Source: Metarhizobium sp964253915 (lineage in GTDB: Bacteria > Pseudomonadota > Alphaproteobacteria > Rhizobiales > Rhizobiaceae). Taken from it: a DNA stretch of 64,000 nt. Below the pieces are notes generated by a model, which was not told the origin of the DNA, did not search any database, and saw only the letters and a program-made list of their open reading frames with translations. Made by a program: the position numbers and the translations under genes. The stretch is from positions 372,001 to 436,000 of the forward strand of contig NZ_CAXUSG020000002.1 in the NCBI RefSeq assembly GCF_964253915.1, in the 5' to 3' direction. Below are positions 1 to 8,558 of the stretch, in pieces (the first letter of the stretch is position 1; every line of letters begins with the position of its first letter).

Positions 1-451
1 GCTGCAGGAGAACGAGCCAGGCATAGGTGCGGACCAGCAGCGACGTCCAGAACGGCACGAGCACCGCAAGGATCAGCAGCTGCGCCCAGCGTTCCGGCAG
101 GATCGTCAGGACGTAAGAGACCGGATAACCGAGCAGCACGCAGAAAACCGTGACCAGGAGCGCCACCTTGAAGGTGGTGACGAAGATCGAGACATACGCG
201 CCTTCGGTCAGGATGCGGCTGTAGTTCTCCAGGCTCAGTCCGCCGCCTTCGCCGACGAAAGACAAGGAAAAGAGCCAGCCGATCGGCGCGACCATCAGGA
301 TGATGACGATGGCGAGCGCCGGCACGGCAAGACGCAGGAGCTGGATGTTTTCGCTCCGGCGATCCTTTTCCAAGGCGCGCGCATTGTGCGCAAGCTCGGC
401 ATCCGTGACGATCCGTTTGGCCTCGCCAAAAGACGTGTCGGTCAAGGCCAT
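1..451 (-). CDS. ABC transporter permease, spermidine/putrescine type (partial)
   Basis: This is the N-terminal part (about 150 residues) of an inner-membrane permease; the rest lies beyond the left edge. The reading starts MALTDTSFGEAKRIV, has a short cytoplasmic leader, a first membrane helix (around residues 38-60), a periplasmic stretch (LSLENYSRIL) and then hydrophobic helices, as in PotB-type permeases. The ATG at 451 lies 3 bases after the stop of the ATPase gene upstream, so the two are co-transcribed. Together with that ATPase and the binding protein at 1662-2693 it forms a polyamine/opine-type importer; the second permease is presumably just outside the window. The substrate is unknown. 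Confidence 0.8.
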   Translation of the reverse strand, partial: MALTDTSFGEAKRIVTDAELAHNARALEKDRRSENIQLLRLAVPALAIVIILMVAPIGWLFSLSFVGEGGGLSLENYSRILTEGAYVSIFVTTFKVALLVTVFCVLLGYPVSYVLTILPERWAQLLILAVLVPFWTSLLVRTYAWLVLLQ

Positions 452-454
452 CGC

Positions 455-1552
455 TCAGCCCTCCCCGCGCACGATGCGCGTGTCGAGCCGGTTCAGGAGC
501 AGGTCGACGCGTTCGCCCTTCGAGGGCAGGTTTGCCGCGCCCTGCGAGCGGTTCGACTGGCGAACGTGGACGACATCACCCTGGTCCAGCCCTACCTCGA
601 TCAGCAGGCTTTCGCCCTGAAAGACGATGCTGCGGACAGTGCCGTTGAAGATATTGGTATTTTCGTCGCGCGCGACCTGGCCGAAGCGAGCGATATCGAG
701 ACGCTCCGGGCGCAACATCAGCATCGGTTCCGACAAAGCCGCGTCGCCGGCATCGGCTAGGCAAAGCAGCTGGCCACCATAAGCAAGGCCGCCTGAAACC
801 TTCTGGACCGGCAAGAAGCTCGACTCGCCGATAAAATCGGCGATGAAGCGGCTTGCGGGCCGCTCGTACAAATCCTTGGGCGCGGCGACCTGGGCCAGCC
901 GACCACGAGAAAAGACTGCAACGCGGTCGGACATGGTCAACGCTTCGCGCTGGTCGTGAGTAACCGAAACCGTGGTCATGCCGAGACGATCGTGCAGGCG
1001 GCGGATTTCGATCTGCATGGTTTCGCGCAGCTGCTTGTCCAGCGCCGAAAGCGGCTCGTCCATCAACAGGATGCGCGGTTCGAAGACGATGGCGCGTGCC
1101 AGCGCGATACGCTGGCGCTGGCCGCCGGACAATTGCGTGATCCGCCTGTCCTGATAACCGCCGAGCTGCACCAGATCGAGCACCTTGCCGACCCGCTCAC
1201 CGCATTCCAGGCGTCCGACACCGCGGAGTTTCAGCGGATAGGCGATGTTTTCGCCGACGCTCATATGCGGAAAGAGGGCATAGTTCTGAAAGACCATCCC
1301 GATGTTGCGCTTGTGCGGCGGCAGGTGCACCACTTCCTGATCGCCAAGGCGCACGGAACCGGACGACGGGCGGGCAAATCCGGCCAGCATCATCAACAGC
1401 GTCGTTTTGCCCGAGCCGGAAGGACCGAGAAGGGTAAGGAACTCGCCGGCGGCGATATCGACCGAAACATTGTCGACCGCGCAGAACGCCCCGTAATGTT
1501 TGCTCAATGAGGAAATAAAGACCGGCAGTGCCGTCGACGCTGAAAGTGACAT
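455..1552 (-). CDS. ABC transporter ATP-binding protein, PotA-like
   Basis: This is a 365-residue ATPase of a spermidine/putrescine/iron-type importer. Visible motifs are Walker A GPSGSGKTT (about 43-51), Q-loop VFQNYALFPH (88-97), ABC signature LSGGQRQR (141-148), Walker B ILLMDEPLSALD (161-172) and the H-switch SVTHDQ. A TOBE-type C-terminal region follows residue 270. The frame stays open upstream to 1651, but the added residues are arginine- and proline-rich and unlike the family, so I chose the ATG at 1552, where the protein begins MSLSASTALPVF. It lies between the binding-protein gene and the partial permease in one minus-strand operon. Substrate specificity cannot be read from the ATPase. 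Confidence 0.88.
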   Translation of the reverse strand: MSLSASTALPVFISSLSKHYGAFCAVDNVSVDIAAGEFLTLLGPSGSGKTTLLMMLAGFARPSSGSVRLGDQEVVHLPPHKRNIGMVFQNYALFPHMSVGENIAYPLKLRGVGRLECGERVGKVLDLVQLGGYQDRRITQLSGGQRQRIALARAIVFEPRILLMDEPLSALDKQLRETMQIEIRRLHDRLGMTTVSVTHDQREALTMSDRVAVFSRGRLAQVAAPKDLYERPASRFIADFIGESSFLPVQKVSGGLAYGGQLLCLADAGDAALSEPMLMLRPERLDIARFGQVARDENTNIFNGTVRSIVFQGESLLIEVGLDQGDVVHVRQSNRSQGAANLPSKGERVDLLLNRLDTRIVRGEG

Positions 1553-1661
1553 ACAAACATCTCGCAGTTTTTTGAGTTGGGAAGGCCGTTGGCGCTGCAA
1601 CTGCGTTGCGCACCCTGCCGTGCCTGGATGTGCCCGGCCGAAGCCGGGCACATGCTCCGTT

Positions 1662-2693
1662 TTACTGCTTGAAGGCGTCCCAGCGCTCCTGAAGCGCCGT
1701 GGCGTGCTCGGCCCAGTAGGCCGCGTTGGTCACCAGCTGCTTCTTGATGTTTTCGACGCTCGTGACGATTTTGGCGGCCTTCTCGGGCGTGATCTTGCCG
1801 CTCTTGAACGCATCCTGGTTCATCGGCCCATAGGGAATGTAGTCGGGCAGATTGGCCTGATAGTTCGGATCGAGCAGGTGGTTGACCAACTTCATCGCAC
1901 CCTGCGGGTTCGGCGATCCCTTGGGAACGACCAGGCATTCGACGTCCATGATCGCGTCATTGATGGTGTAGGCGTAAGGAGCGCCTTCCTTGATGGCCGC
2001 CTCGATGCGGGCTGCCCAGATGCTGAGCATGTCCACTTCCTGGCTGGTCGCCAGCTGCGTGGCCTGCGAGCCGGAGGTCCAGAACACCGCAACATCCGGC
2101 TTCAGCTTTTCAAGCTTGCCAAAGGCGCGATCGACATCGAGCGGGTAGATCTTGTCGCGCTCGACGCCATCGGCAAGCAAGGCGATCTCAAGATTGCTCT
2201 GGCCGCTGTAGCCGGATAGGGCGCGTGTGCCCGGGAATTTTTCGGTATCGAAGAAATCGCGCCAGTTCTGCGGCGGATTGTCCTTGTAGACATCGGTGTT
2301 GTAGGCCAGCACCGTGGAATAGGCCGTGAAACCGATCCAGTAATCGTTGCGCAAATGCTCCGGAATGCCGGCCGCATTGGGGATCTTGCTGTAGTCGAGC
2401 TTTTCCAGCAGCCCCTCGTCTGCCGCCTGCTGGCAATAACCGCCATAGAGCTCGGCGACGTCAAGGTCGTTGGCGCCACCCTTCACCTTGGTACGGACAT
2501 CCGCGATGCCGCTCTGGAGCGTGTATTCGGTCACCTGCATGTCGTGATCCTTCGGCAGGTGATCGAGGATCGCCTTGCGCACACCCTCCTGATAGGCGCC
2601 GCCATAGGATGCATAACTGACGGTCTCGGCGGCCAGGGCCGGCACGGCCGCAAAGACGCACGCGCCGACCGCGAACGAAGCAATAAATTTCAT
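1662..2693 (-). CDS. ABC transporter substrate-binding protein, PotD-like
   Basis: This 343-residue periplasmic protein has a clear Sec signal peptide (about 1-21, ending VPALA) followed by mature sequence AETVSYASYGGAYQEG. The pattern matches the extracellular solute-binding family used by spermidine/putrescine and related importers, with the late motif VVPKGSPNPQGAMKLVNHLL. It is the first gene of the minus-strand importer operon and is followed 109 bases later by the ATPase. A purine-rich ribosome site (GAGGAG) precedes the ATG. The promoter lies in the divergent region shared with the ThDP enzyme. The ligand could be a polyamine, an amino-acid derivative or another small organic solute. 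Confidence 0.87.
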   Translation of the reverse strand: MKFIASFAVGACVFAAVPALAAETVSYASYGGAYQEGVRKAILDHLPKDHDMQVTEYTLQSGIADVRTKVKGGANDLDVAELYGGYCQQAADEGLLEKLDYSKIPNAAGIPEHLRNDYWIGFTAYSTVLAYNTDVYKDNPPQNWRDFFDTEKFPGTRALSGYSGQSNLEIALLADGVERDKIYPLDVDRAFGKLEKLKPDVAVFWTSGSQATQLATSQEVDMLSIWAARIEAAIKEGAPYAYTINDAIMDVECLVVPKGSPNPQGAMKLVNHLLDPNYQANLPDYIPYGPMNQDAFKSGKITPEKAAKIVTSVENIKKQLVTNAAYWAEHATALQERWDAFKQ

Positions 2694-2750
2694 GAGTTCT
2701 CCTCCTCAAGAGCCCTCTCCACAGGCTCTCTTTCTGGCTATCATAAAATT

Positions 2751-2765
2751 TAACGGACGTCCAAC
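2751..2765 (-). promoter_or_regulatory. Candidate operator, copy 1
   Basis: Read on the minus strand the site is GTTGGACGTCCGTTA. It contains the palindrome GGACGTCC and lies 58 bases upstream of the binding-protein ATG. The 9-mer GTTGGACGT recurs inverted at 2893. This layout suits a dimeric regulator of the GntR or LacI kind, but that is inference. Confidence 0.45.
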
Positions 2766-2892
2766 TTTTTATTTATTCTGATTTTCTCCATGCCGGCGAC
2801 AGGCCTCGCGCCTCGCCATTGCGGATCGCGCCGGCCCGCACCGGCCATGAAAACACCATAACGCCGGATCGAAACGGGTCGCAAATAAATTT

Positions 2893-2906
2893 GTTGGACG
2901 TATAAC
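2893..2906 (+). promoter_or_regulatory. Candidate operator, copy 2
   Basis: The site reads GTTGGACGTATAAC, with GTT and AAC half-ends around a central ACGT. It shares GTTGGACGT with copy 1 in the opposite orientation and is followed by a T-rich run. It lies on the side facing the ThDP enzyme gene. Confidence 0.45.
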
Positions 2907-3059
2907 TTTTTTTGTGTACCGTTTGCCATCGACTGCCCGGTGCATTGCCGCGGCATGATCCGAAAGACAGATCTGGGGGAGGTTCGGCCGGGCTTGGGAG
3001 AGGTCCGGAACGACATTGCGCGCCCCGCCTTCAACCCGAAAATTCGAAATGAGGCCGAG

Positions 3060-4610
3060 ATGAATGGTGCTGAAAGCCTGGTTCGCAGTTTGCTGGCGAA
3101 CGGTGTCGATACGTGTTTTGCCAACCCGGGAACCAGCGAGATGCATTTCGTCGCGGCGCTCGACCGTGTCGAAGGCGTGCGCTGCGTCCTCGGACTGCAT
3201 GAAAACGTCGTCACCGGCATGGCGGACGGCTATTATCGCATCAGCGGCAAGCCGGCGGCGACGCTACTGCATTGCGGCCCCGGCCTTTCCAACGGATCGG
3301 CCAATCTGCACAACGCCCGGCGGGCCGAAAGCGGTATCGTCAACATTGTCGGCGACCACGCGACGGGCCATCGGCCGTACGATTCGCCACTGACCGCAGA
3401 CGTACCCGCCCTGGCCGGCGCGGTGTCCGCCTCCGTCTGTACGCCCGCAAGCACGAAAACCCTCGGGGCCGATGCGGCAAGGGCGGTTGCGATCGCAAGG
3501 CAACACCCGGGCCGGATCGCCACCCTGATACTGCCGGCCGACATATCCTGGTCGGAGGGCGGTGTCGAAGCCACGCAAAACGATCCCTCCCCTCCCCCGG
3601 TCATCGATCCGCTCGCCGTCGAAACGGCGCGGCAGATGTTGGGCGAACAAGGGCGCAGCCTCATTCTGCTCGGCAACAGCACCGCCACGCATGAGGGGAT
3701 CGGCCTTGCCTATGCCATTGCCGGCCATACCGGAGCCGATGTCATGGCAAGCTCCACGGTTGCCTGCCATCCGGGCGGCCGTGGCACGCATGCCTTCCCC
3801 CGCGTACCCTATCCCGTCGACGACGCGATCAAGGTACTGGCGGCCTATGACAGCGTCCTGTTGGTGAATTGCCCTCCTCCGGTCGGCTTCTTCGGTTATC
3901 CGGGCAAACCCTCGCTGCTTTGCCGGACGGATGCCGTGGTTCACACGCTGTCGCGCCGCGAGCAGGACGGAACCGAGGCGTTGCGCCTGCTTGCCACCGC
4001 TCTCGGCCTCGACGCCGGTGCCGTGAACCGCCCGGCAGCGGAGCCGCGGCAAGACATCGAACTGCCACGCGGAGAGCCGACACCGGAGAAGCTGGACCAG
4101 GCACTGGCCGCCCTGCTGCCCGAACAAGCCATTATTGTCGATGAGAGCATTACCTACAGCAACGGCTTCACGCTGACACGGGCCGCGGCAGCGCCGCACG
4201 ACTGGCTGATTATCACCGGCGGCGCCATCGGCGGCGGCATGCCGGTGGCGACAGGTGCTGCAATCGCCGGTGGCGGACGCCAGGTCGTCAATCTGCAGGC
4301 CGACGGTTCCGCCGCCTATACGCTGCAGGCGCTATGGACGCAGGCCCGCGAAAACCTGCCATGCACGACGATCCTCCTGAACAATCGCCGCTACAACATC
4401 CTTCTTGGCGAATATCGCAACGTCGGCGCCGTTCCCGGCCCGACGGCGATGAGCATGCTCGATCTCGGCAACCCCGATATCCGCTGGGCGGACCTGGCGC
4501 GCTCGCTCGGCGTCGAGGCGGAGCGCGTCGCCACCATGGAGGAATGCACGCAGGCACTGTCGCGCGGTTTTGCGTCCGGCAAACCCTATTTCATCGAACT
4601 TCTGGTCTGA
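3060..4610 (+). CDS. ThDP-dependent acetolactate synthase-like enzyme
   Basis: This 516-residue cytoplasmic enzyme belongs to the acetolactate synthase / benzoylformate decarboxylase superfamily. The N-terminal pyrimidine-binding domain has NPGTSE (22-27) and the activating glutamate in GLHENV (about E48). The C-terminal diphosphate-binding domain has QADGSAAY, where the usual GDG metal motif is ADG, followed by QALWTQARENLP and ILLNN. It lacks a partner regulatory subunit, and its length is short of biosynthetic IlvB proteins (about 570-600), so a catabolic 2-oxoacid decarboxylase or carboligase is more likely than valine synthesis. The ATG at 3060 follows GAGGCCGAG; the frame remains open to 2940 without family-like sequence. 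EamA transporter follows 9 bases downstream. Confidence 0.82.
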   Translation: MNGAESLVRSLLANGVDTCFANPGTSEMHFVAALDRVEGVRCVLGLHENVVTGMADGYYRISGKPAATLLHCGPGLSNGSANLHNARRAESGIVNIVGDHATGHRPYDSPLTADVPALAGAVSASVCTPASTKTLGADAARAVAIARQHPGRIATLILPADISWSEGGVEATQNDPSPPPVIDPLAVETARQMLGEQGRSLILLGNSTATHEGIGLAYAIAGHTGADVMASSTVACHPGGRGTHAFPRVPYPVDDAIKVLAAYDSVLLVNCPPPVGFFGYPGKPSLLCRTDAVVHTLSRREQDGTEALRLLATALGLDAGAVNRPAAEPRQDIELPRGEPTPEKLDQALAALLPEQAIIVDESITYSNGFTLTRAAAAPHDWLIITGGAIGGGMPVATGAAIAGGGRQVVNLQADGSAAYTLQALWTQARENLPCTTILLNNRRYNILLGEYRNVGAVPGPTAMSMLDLGNPDIRWADLARSLGVEAERVATMEECTQALSRGFASGKPYFIELLV

Positions 4611-4619
4611 AGCGGATCG

Positions 4620-5486
4620 ATGCGTCTCACGCTCGCGCCTTCGACGGTGGTTCAGGGGATGGTGATGATGTGCACCGCCTCGCTGTGCTTCAGCCTGAAC
4701 GACACGTTCACGAAGTTCCTTGTCTTCCGCTACGGCATTCCCGAAATCATCTTTCTGCGTAGCCTGATCGCCCTGCCGCTGCTGGCGGCCATGGCGATCG
4801 TCATCGGCAGGACGAAGATCCGCTGGTCATCCAGGCTGTTCTTCCATGCCATTCGCGGCGCGCTCAACCTGGCCGCCGCCTATCTCTACATCAACGGCCT
4901 GCAATATCTCAGCGTCGCCGAAACGACGGTGATCCTGTTCTCCTCGCCGTTGATCGTGACGCTGGCCTCGGTCTTCTTTTTCAAGGAAGTCGTCGGCTGG
5001 CAGAAATGGGCGGCGGCCCTCTGCAGCTTCACTGGCGTCGTCATCGCCATCCGTCCCGGCGCGGAGGCCTTCCAGCCAGCATCGCTATTCATCCTGGCCT
5101 CCAGCTTCCTCTACGCTGCCAATTCGTTGACGGCGCGCTGGATTCCTGAGGCCGACAACCTCTGGACCATCAGCTTTTTCGGCGCGGCTTTTTCCGCCCT
5201 GTTCGTTGCGCCGCTGGCGGTGAGCGAGTGGATCCCGGTCCATAGCGAGGACCTGATGTTCCTCACGGCGGCGGCCCTGTGCTCCAGCCTCGGTATCGGC
5301 CTGAGTTCGCTCGCCTATCGCCTGGCCCAGGCCTCCGATCTCGCCCCTTATGCCTATTCCGGCCTGATCTGGTCGCTGGGGATCACCATGATCGTCTGGG
5401 GGAGCGTCCCGACCCTGTGGACGTTCCTGGGAGCCGCTGTGATCGCGGCCAGCAGCCTTTTCCATTTCCTGACGTCGCGGCAATGA
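4620..5486 (+). CDS. EamA-family (DMT) transporter
   Basis: This 288-residue inner-membrane protein has about ten hydrophobic segments arranged as two tandem EamA repeats, typical of the drug/metabolite transporter superfamily. Characteristic stretches are FRYGIPEIIFLRSL in repeat one and LIYRLAQA-like sequence (SLAYRLAQASDLAPYAY) in repeat two. It starts 9 bases after the ThDP enzyme and is probably co-transcribed, so it may export the product of that enzyme or an inhibitory intermediate. It ends 29 bases from the convergent enolase-superfamily gene. Direction and substrate cannot be decided from sequence. Confidence 0.83.
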   Translation: MRLTLAPSTVVQGMVMMCTASLCFSLNDTFTKFLVFRYGIPEIIFLRSLIALPLLAAMAIVIGRTKIRWSSRLFFHAIRGALNLAAAYLYINGLQYLSVAETTVILFSSPLIVTLASVFFFKEVVGWQKWAAALCSFTGVVIAIRPGAEAFQPASLFILASSFLYAANSLTARWIPEADNLWTISFFGAAFSALFVAPLAVSEWIPVHSEDLMFLTAAALCSSLGIGLSSLAYRLAQASDLAPYAYSGLIWSLGITMIVWGSVPTLWTFLGAAVIAASSLFHFLTSRQ

Positions 5487-5515
5487 TGCCGGACGGCGCC
5501 ATGTCGCTTCGTCGC

Positions 5516-6673
5516 CTATCGCAGCGAATAGGCCTGAAACGGCTCGATTCGCTTCCTGTCGATGACGGCGCCGAAGCCCGGCATCGGGTTGATGCGGAGC
5601 GCGCCATCGCGCCCGATCGCCTGTTCCGGCGGATTTTCGAGCACCTGCACGTAGGTGTTTGAATCGCTGAAATAGGGATAGACTTCCAAATTCATCGCGT
5701 TCGGGATCGCGGCGCACAGCGAAAGCGATGCGGCGGAACACAACGAACTGGCGCAATTGTGCGGCGAGACGCGGGCATTGTAGGTTTCCGCCATGCCGGC
5801 GATCTGCACCGCCTCCAGCATGCCGCCGCAATTGGCGATGTCGGGCATGACGATCGAAACGGCACCTGTATCGAGGACGTTGCGGAACCCGCCGCGGCCA
5901 TAAACCCGCTCGCCGAGCGCAATCGGGATGCCGCTTCGTGTCGCCACCCGCGTCAGGCCGGCGAGATTGAAGGGATCGAGCGGTTCCTCGATCCAGCTGA
6001 TATCGAGATCGCGGCAGACATCGAGAAACCGCATCAGCTGATCGTCGCAGAGGCCGCCCGACAGGTCGAGCATCAGCTCGATATCGGGCCCGATTTCGGC
6101 GCGCAGGGCTTTCACCCGTTCGATCGCCTGGCGGAAGCGGCTGTCATCCAGCATCCGCGCCGAGACGTGGCGGAACGTGCCGTCTGGCAGTTCATAAGCG
6201 AAAGGATAGGCTTTTAGAGCGCGAAAACCGTCCGCGAGCGGCCGGGCTGCGGCTTTTGCCCACTCGACCACGTCGTCGTGCTCGTGGTTCCAGCCATTGG
6301 CATAGAGCTTGATGTCGCTGCGCATCGCCCCACCCAGGAGTTCGTGGACGGGCAGTCCTGCCGCCTTGCCCTTGATGTCCCAGAGCGCCAGTTCGATGGC
6401 GCTGATCGCGGCGAAGGAGACGGCGCCTCCGCCTTTCGCCCAGAAGGAGTGATCGTAGAGATCCTGCCAGATGCGGCGGATCTCGAGCGGGTTGCAGCCG
6501 GAAAGCCGCAACGCCATGTCTTGAAGCATGCCGGCTACGGCAGGTGCGCCGTAACCATAAGCGACGCCGGCCTCGCCGAACCCGGAAATGCCCTCGTCCG
6601 TCTCGATCTCGACGAGCACGGGGCGCAGGCCGCCGCCTTCGATCCGGTAGATCCTGACATTGATGATTTTCAT
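5516..6673 (-). CDS. Mandelate racemase/muconate lactonizing enzyme family protein
   Basis: This 385-residue member of the enolase superfamily has the expected capping domain followed by a TIM barrel. Metal ligands are visible as D203 (in LMLDLSG), E229/E230 (SWIEEPLDPFN) and E255 (IALGER). A lysine near the second strand (K154, in RALKAYP) and H305 (VSPHNCAS) fit the acid-sugar dehydratase branch such as galactonate dehydratase better than MLE. The start at 6673 gives MKIINVRIY, the usual family N-terminus; upstream frame is spurious. It is the last gene of the opine-oxidase-like operon, 35 bases after ridA-like. It may process the 2-oxoacid or sugar-acid half released by the oxidase, which is inference. 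Confidence 0.85.
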   Translation of the reverse strand: MKIINVRIYRIEGGGLRPVLVEIETDEGISGFGEAGVAYGYGAPAVAGMLQDMALRLSGCNPLEIRRIWQDLYDHSFWAKGGGAVSFAAISAIELALWDIKGKAAGLPVHELLGGAMRSDIKLYANGWNHEHDDVVEWAKAAARPLADGFRALKAYPFAYELPDGTFRHVSARMLDDSRFRQAIERVKALRAEIGPDIELMLDLSGGLCDDQLMRFLDVCRDLDISWIEEPLDPFNLAGLTRVATRSGIPIALGERVYGRGGFRNVLDTGAVSIVMPDIANCGGMLEAVQIAGMAETYNARVSPHNCASSLCSAASLSLCAAIPNAMNLEVYPYFSDSNTYVQVLENPPEQAIGRDGALRINPMPGFGAVIDRKRIEPFQAYSLR

Positions 6674-6708
6674 CGGAGGGCCTTTCTGGCGAGGTTCGGC
6701 GGCAGGAA

Positions 6709-7053
6709 TCAGGCGTGCGCGGTGACGACGATTTCGATCAGCGTCGTACCGCCGAGATCGGCGACACCGACGGTGGCGCGGGTCGGAAAGCTCTCCGGCG
6801 ACAGCCATTCCTTCCAGACCACATCCATCTGTGGCTTCAGGGCCATGTCGGTGATGAAGATGGTTGCCGACAGCAGCTTCGTCTTGTCCGAACCGGCTTC
6901 CGCGAGATAGCTGTCGAGCTTGGCGAGGATTTCGCGGGTCTGGCCGGCCATGTCGAGGCTTTCGTCGTCGCAGGTGGTGCCGCCGACGAAGATCAGGCCG
7001 TTATGCGAGACGATGCGGTGCATGATGGGGGTCTGGAGATGACGTTTCGTCAT
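6709..7053 (-). CDS. RidA family (YjgF/YER057c/UK114) protein
   Basis: This is a 114-residue RidA protein, slightly short of the common 125-130. RidA enzymes hydrolyse reactive enamines and imines to ketoacids and ammonia. The catalytic arginine is present in FPTRATVGVADLG, and the C-terminal strand TLIEIVV carries the glutamate usually lining the pocket. Its start overlaps the stop of the FAD/BFD subunit by 4 bases (ATGA), so translation is coupled. The placement is sensible: oxidation of a secondary amine yields an imine that RidA would clear. Some clustered RidA paralogues act on one specific intermediate, which is my preferred reading. Confidence 0.85.
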   Translation of the reverse strand: MTKRHLQTPIMHRIVSHNGLIFVGGTTCDDESLDMAGQTREILAKLDSYLAEAGSDKTKLLSATIFITDMALKPQMDVVWKEWLSPESFPTRATVGVADLGGTTLIEIVVTAHA

Positions 7054-8558
7054 TGGTTCTTTCCTTCTTCTTCGAGTGAATGGTGTTCGGGCGCCCGTCC
7101 GGTGACGGCAAACACGGCTGCTGGCGTCTGCGGCAGGGCGCCAAGTTCGGCAAGGCGCAGCGGCTTGACCGGCGCCCGCAGGCGGTAGGTACCGATCTCG
7201 GCCGGGCTGACGCCGCGCTCATCCGCCATGATTTCGGTGACGGTCGAGGCGCACATGCGGCCCTGGCACGGCCCCATGCCGCAGCGGACGAAGGTCTTGA
7301 GCTGGTTCGGTCCCGGCGCGCCGAGCGCGATTACCTGCCGCAATGTGCCGGCACGCACCTCTTCGCAGCGGCAGACCATGGTGTCGGGATCGGGCGGCGC
7401 CAGGAACTGGCGGGCCGGACGGTAGAGCGTATCGAGGAAGGCCCGTCCGCGCCGGTAAGCCTGCCGCTGCTTCTCGAGTTCTGCGAGACGATTGTCGCTC
7501 TGTGACGAGGGCAGCAGGCCGATATCCGCAAGTGCTGCCAGTGCCGCGATGCGGCCGGAGACCGCAGCATGCTCCGCCCCGCCGATCCCGGCCCCGTCGC
7601 CGGCCGACAGCACGCCGGCGAGCGATGTGCGGCCATGGCTGTCCGTCCGTGGCTGGAAGGCGCGCTGGGTGTCGTTCCATTCGATGGCGCAGCCGGTGGC
7701 GCTGGCGAGGTTGATGCCGGGAATGACGCCTTGGTGGAGGAGCACGCATTCGGCGGCGATCGTTTCCTCTTTTCCGCCGGCGCGAAAACGCACTCCCTCG
7801 GCTTGCCGAGTACCGGTAATCGCCAGTTCCGTCACACCGGAGATCACGCGTATCCGCCGCCGAACGCCGAACAACAGGGAAAGCCCCTTGGCGACATATG
7901 GGGAGAGCAGGAAATCGGGAAGATGGCGCAGCGCCGGCAGCCGTTGTTTCCTGTCGGCGGTATCGAGCAATGCCGCGATATCGGCGCCCGCCCGCAACAA
8001 CTGATCGGCCAGCAGGTAAAGCAACGGCCCGCAACCGGCGAGCACGATGCGGCCGGCGGGAATGCCGGAGACCGATTTCAGCGCGATCTGCGCCGCCCCG
8101 GCGCTCATCACGCCGGGAAGCGTCCAGCCGGGCACGGCCATGGGCCGTTCCATCGCTCCGGTGGCCAGGATGACGGCGCGGGCGGAAACCAGGCGCGCGG
8201 TGCCGGCAAGCGTCAGGCCCAGTGTCGCCGTGCCGCTCTTCTCGCCGGATGGGGCGGCATCGAGGCTCCAGACGGTGGTGGCGGCGGCATAATCGACGGA
8301 TGACGCGGCAAACGCCTCGGTAATGGCACGCCCCTTCCAGTAATCCTTTCCGAGGAAATCCTGGCGTTCCGGCGCATTGCGGGTGACGGCACGATAGATC
8401 TGGCCACCGGGGGCGAGATTTTCATCTACGACCAGCACGGAAGCGCCTGCCGCCGCAGCCTCGGTTGCCGCCGACAGGCCCGCCGGGCCGGCACCGACGA
8501 CGACGAGATCGTAGTGCGGCGCAAGCTGCCCCGCTTCGGTTACGAGACGCGCGCTCAA
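7050..8558 (-). CDS. Opine oxidase-like subunit A: FAD protein with BFD-like [2Fe-2S] domain
   Basis: This 502-residue protein has an N-terminal FAD/NAD(P) Rossmann motif VVGAGPAG (20-27) and a pyridine-nucleotide-disulphide oxidoreductase body. Near the C-terminus is a bacterioferritin-associated-ferredoxin type [2Fe-2S] motif: C396, C398, C431 and C436 (VCRCEEV ... CGMGPCQGRMC). This architecture is that of octopine/nopaline oxidase A subunits and HcnB. No ATG fits; a TTG at 8558 overlaps the stop of the small 2Fe-2S gene by 4 bases and gives MSARLVTEAGQ, so I choose it. It is expected to sit with the 2Fe-2S protein and the DadA-like subunit in a heterotrimeric dehydrogenase passing electrons to the respiratory chain. 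Confidence 0.85.
   Translation of the reverse strand: MSARLVTEAGQLAPHYDLVVVGAGPAGLSAATEAAAAGASVLVVDENLAPGGQIYRAVTRNAPERQDFLGKDYWKGRAITEAFAASSVDYAAATTVWSLDAAPSGEKSGTATLGLTLAGTARLVSARAVILATGAMERPMAVPGWTLPGVMSAGAAQIALKSVSGIPAGRIVLAGCGPLLYLLADQLLRAGADIAALLDTADRKQRLPALRHLPDFLLSPYVAKGLSLLFGVRRRIRVISGVTELAITGTRQAEGVRFRAGGKEETIAAECVLLHQGVIPGINLASATGCAIEWNDTQRAFQPRTDSHGRTSLAGVLSAGDGAGIGGAEHAAVSGRIAALAALADIGLLPSSQSDNRLAELEKQRQAYRRGRAFLDTLYRPARQFLAPPDPDTMVCRCEEVRAGTLRQVIALGAPGPNQLKTFVRCGMGPCQGRMCASTVTEIMADERGVSPAEIGTYRLRAPVKPLRLAELGALPQTPAAVFAVTGRAPEHHSLEEEGKNQ

Larger units (their letters stand above)
2694..3059. promoter_or_regulatory. Divergent intergenic region between importer and ThDP enzyme
   Basis: These 366 bases separate two divergent start codons and contain no credible gene. 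The core is AT-rich relative to the flanks and carries two operator-like sites (2751-2765 and 2893-2906) that share GTTGGACGT in opposite orientation. Both promoters are probably controlled from here; the regulator is not encoded nearby. Confidence 0.6.
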
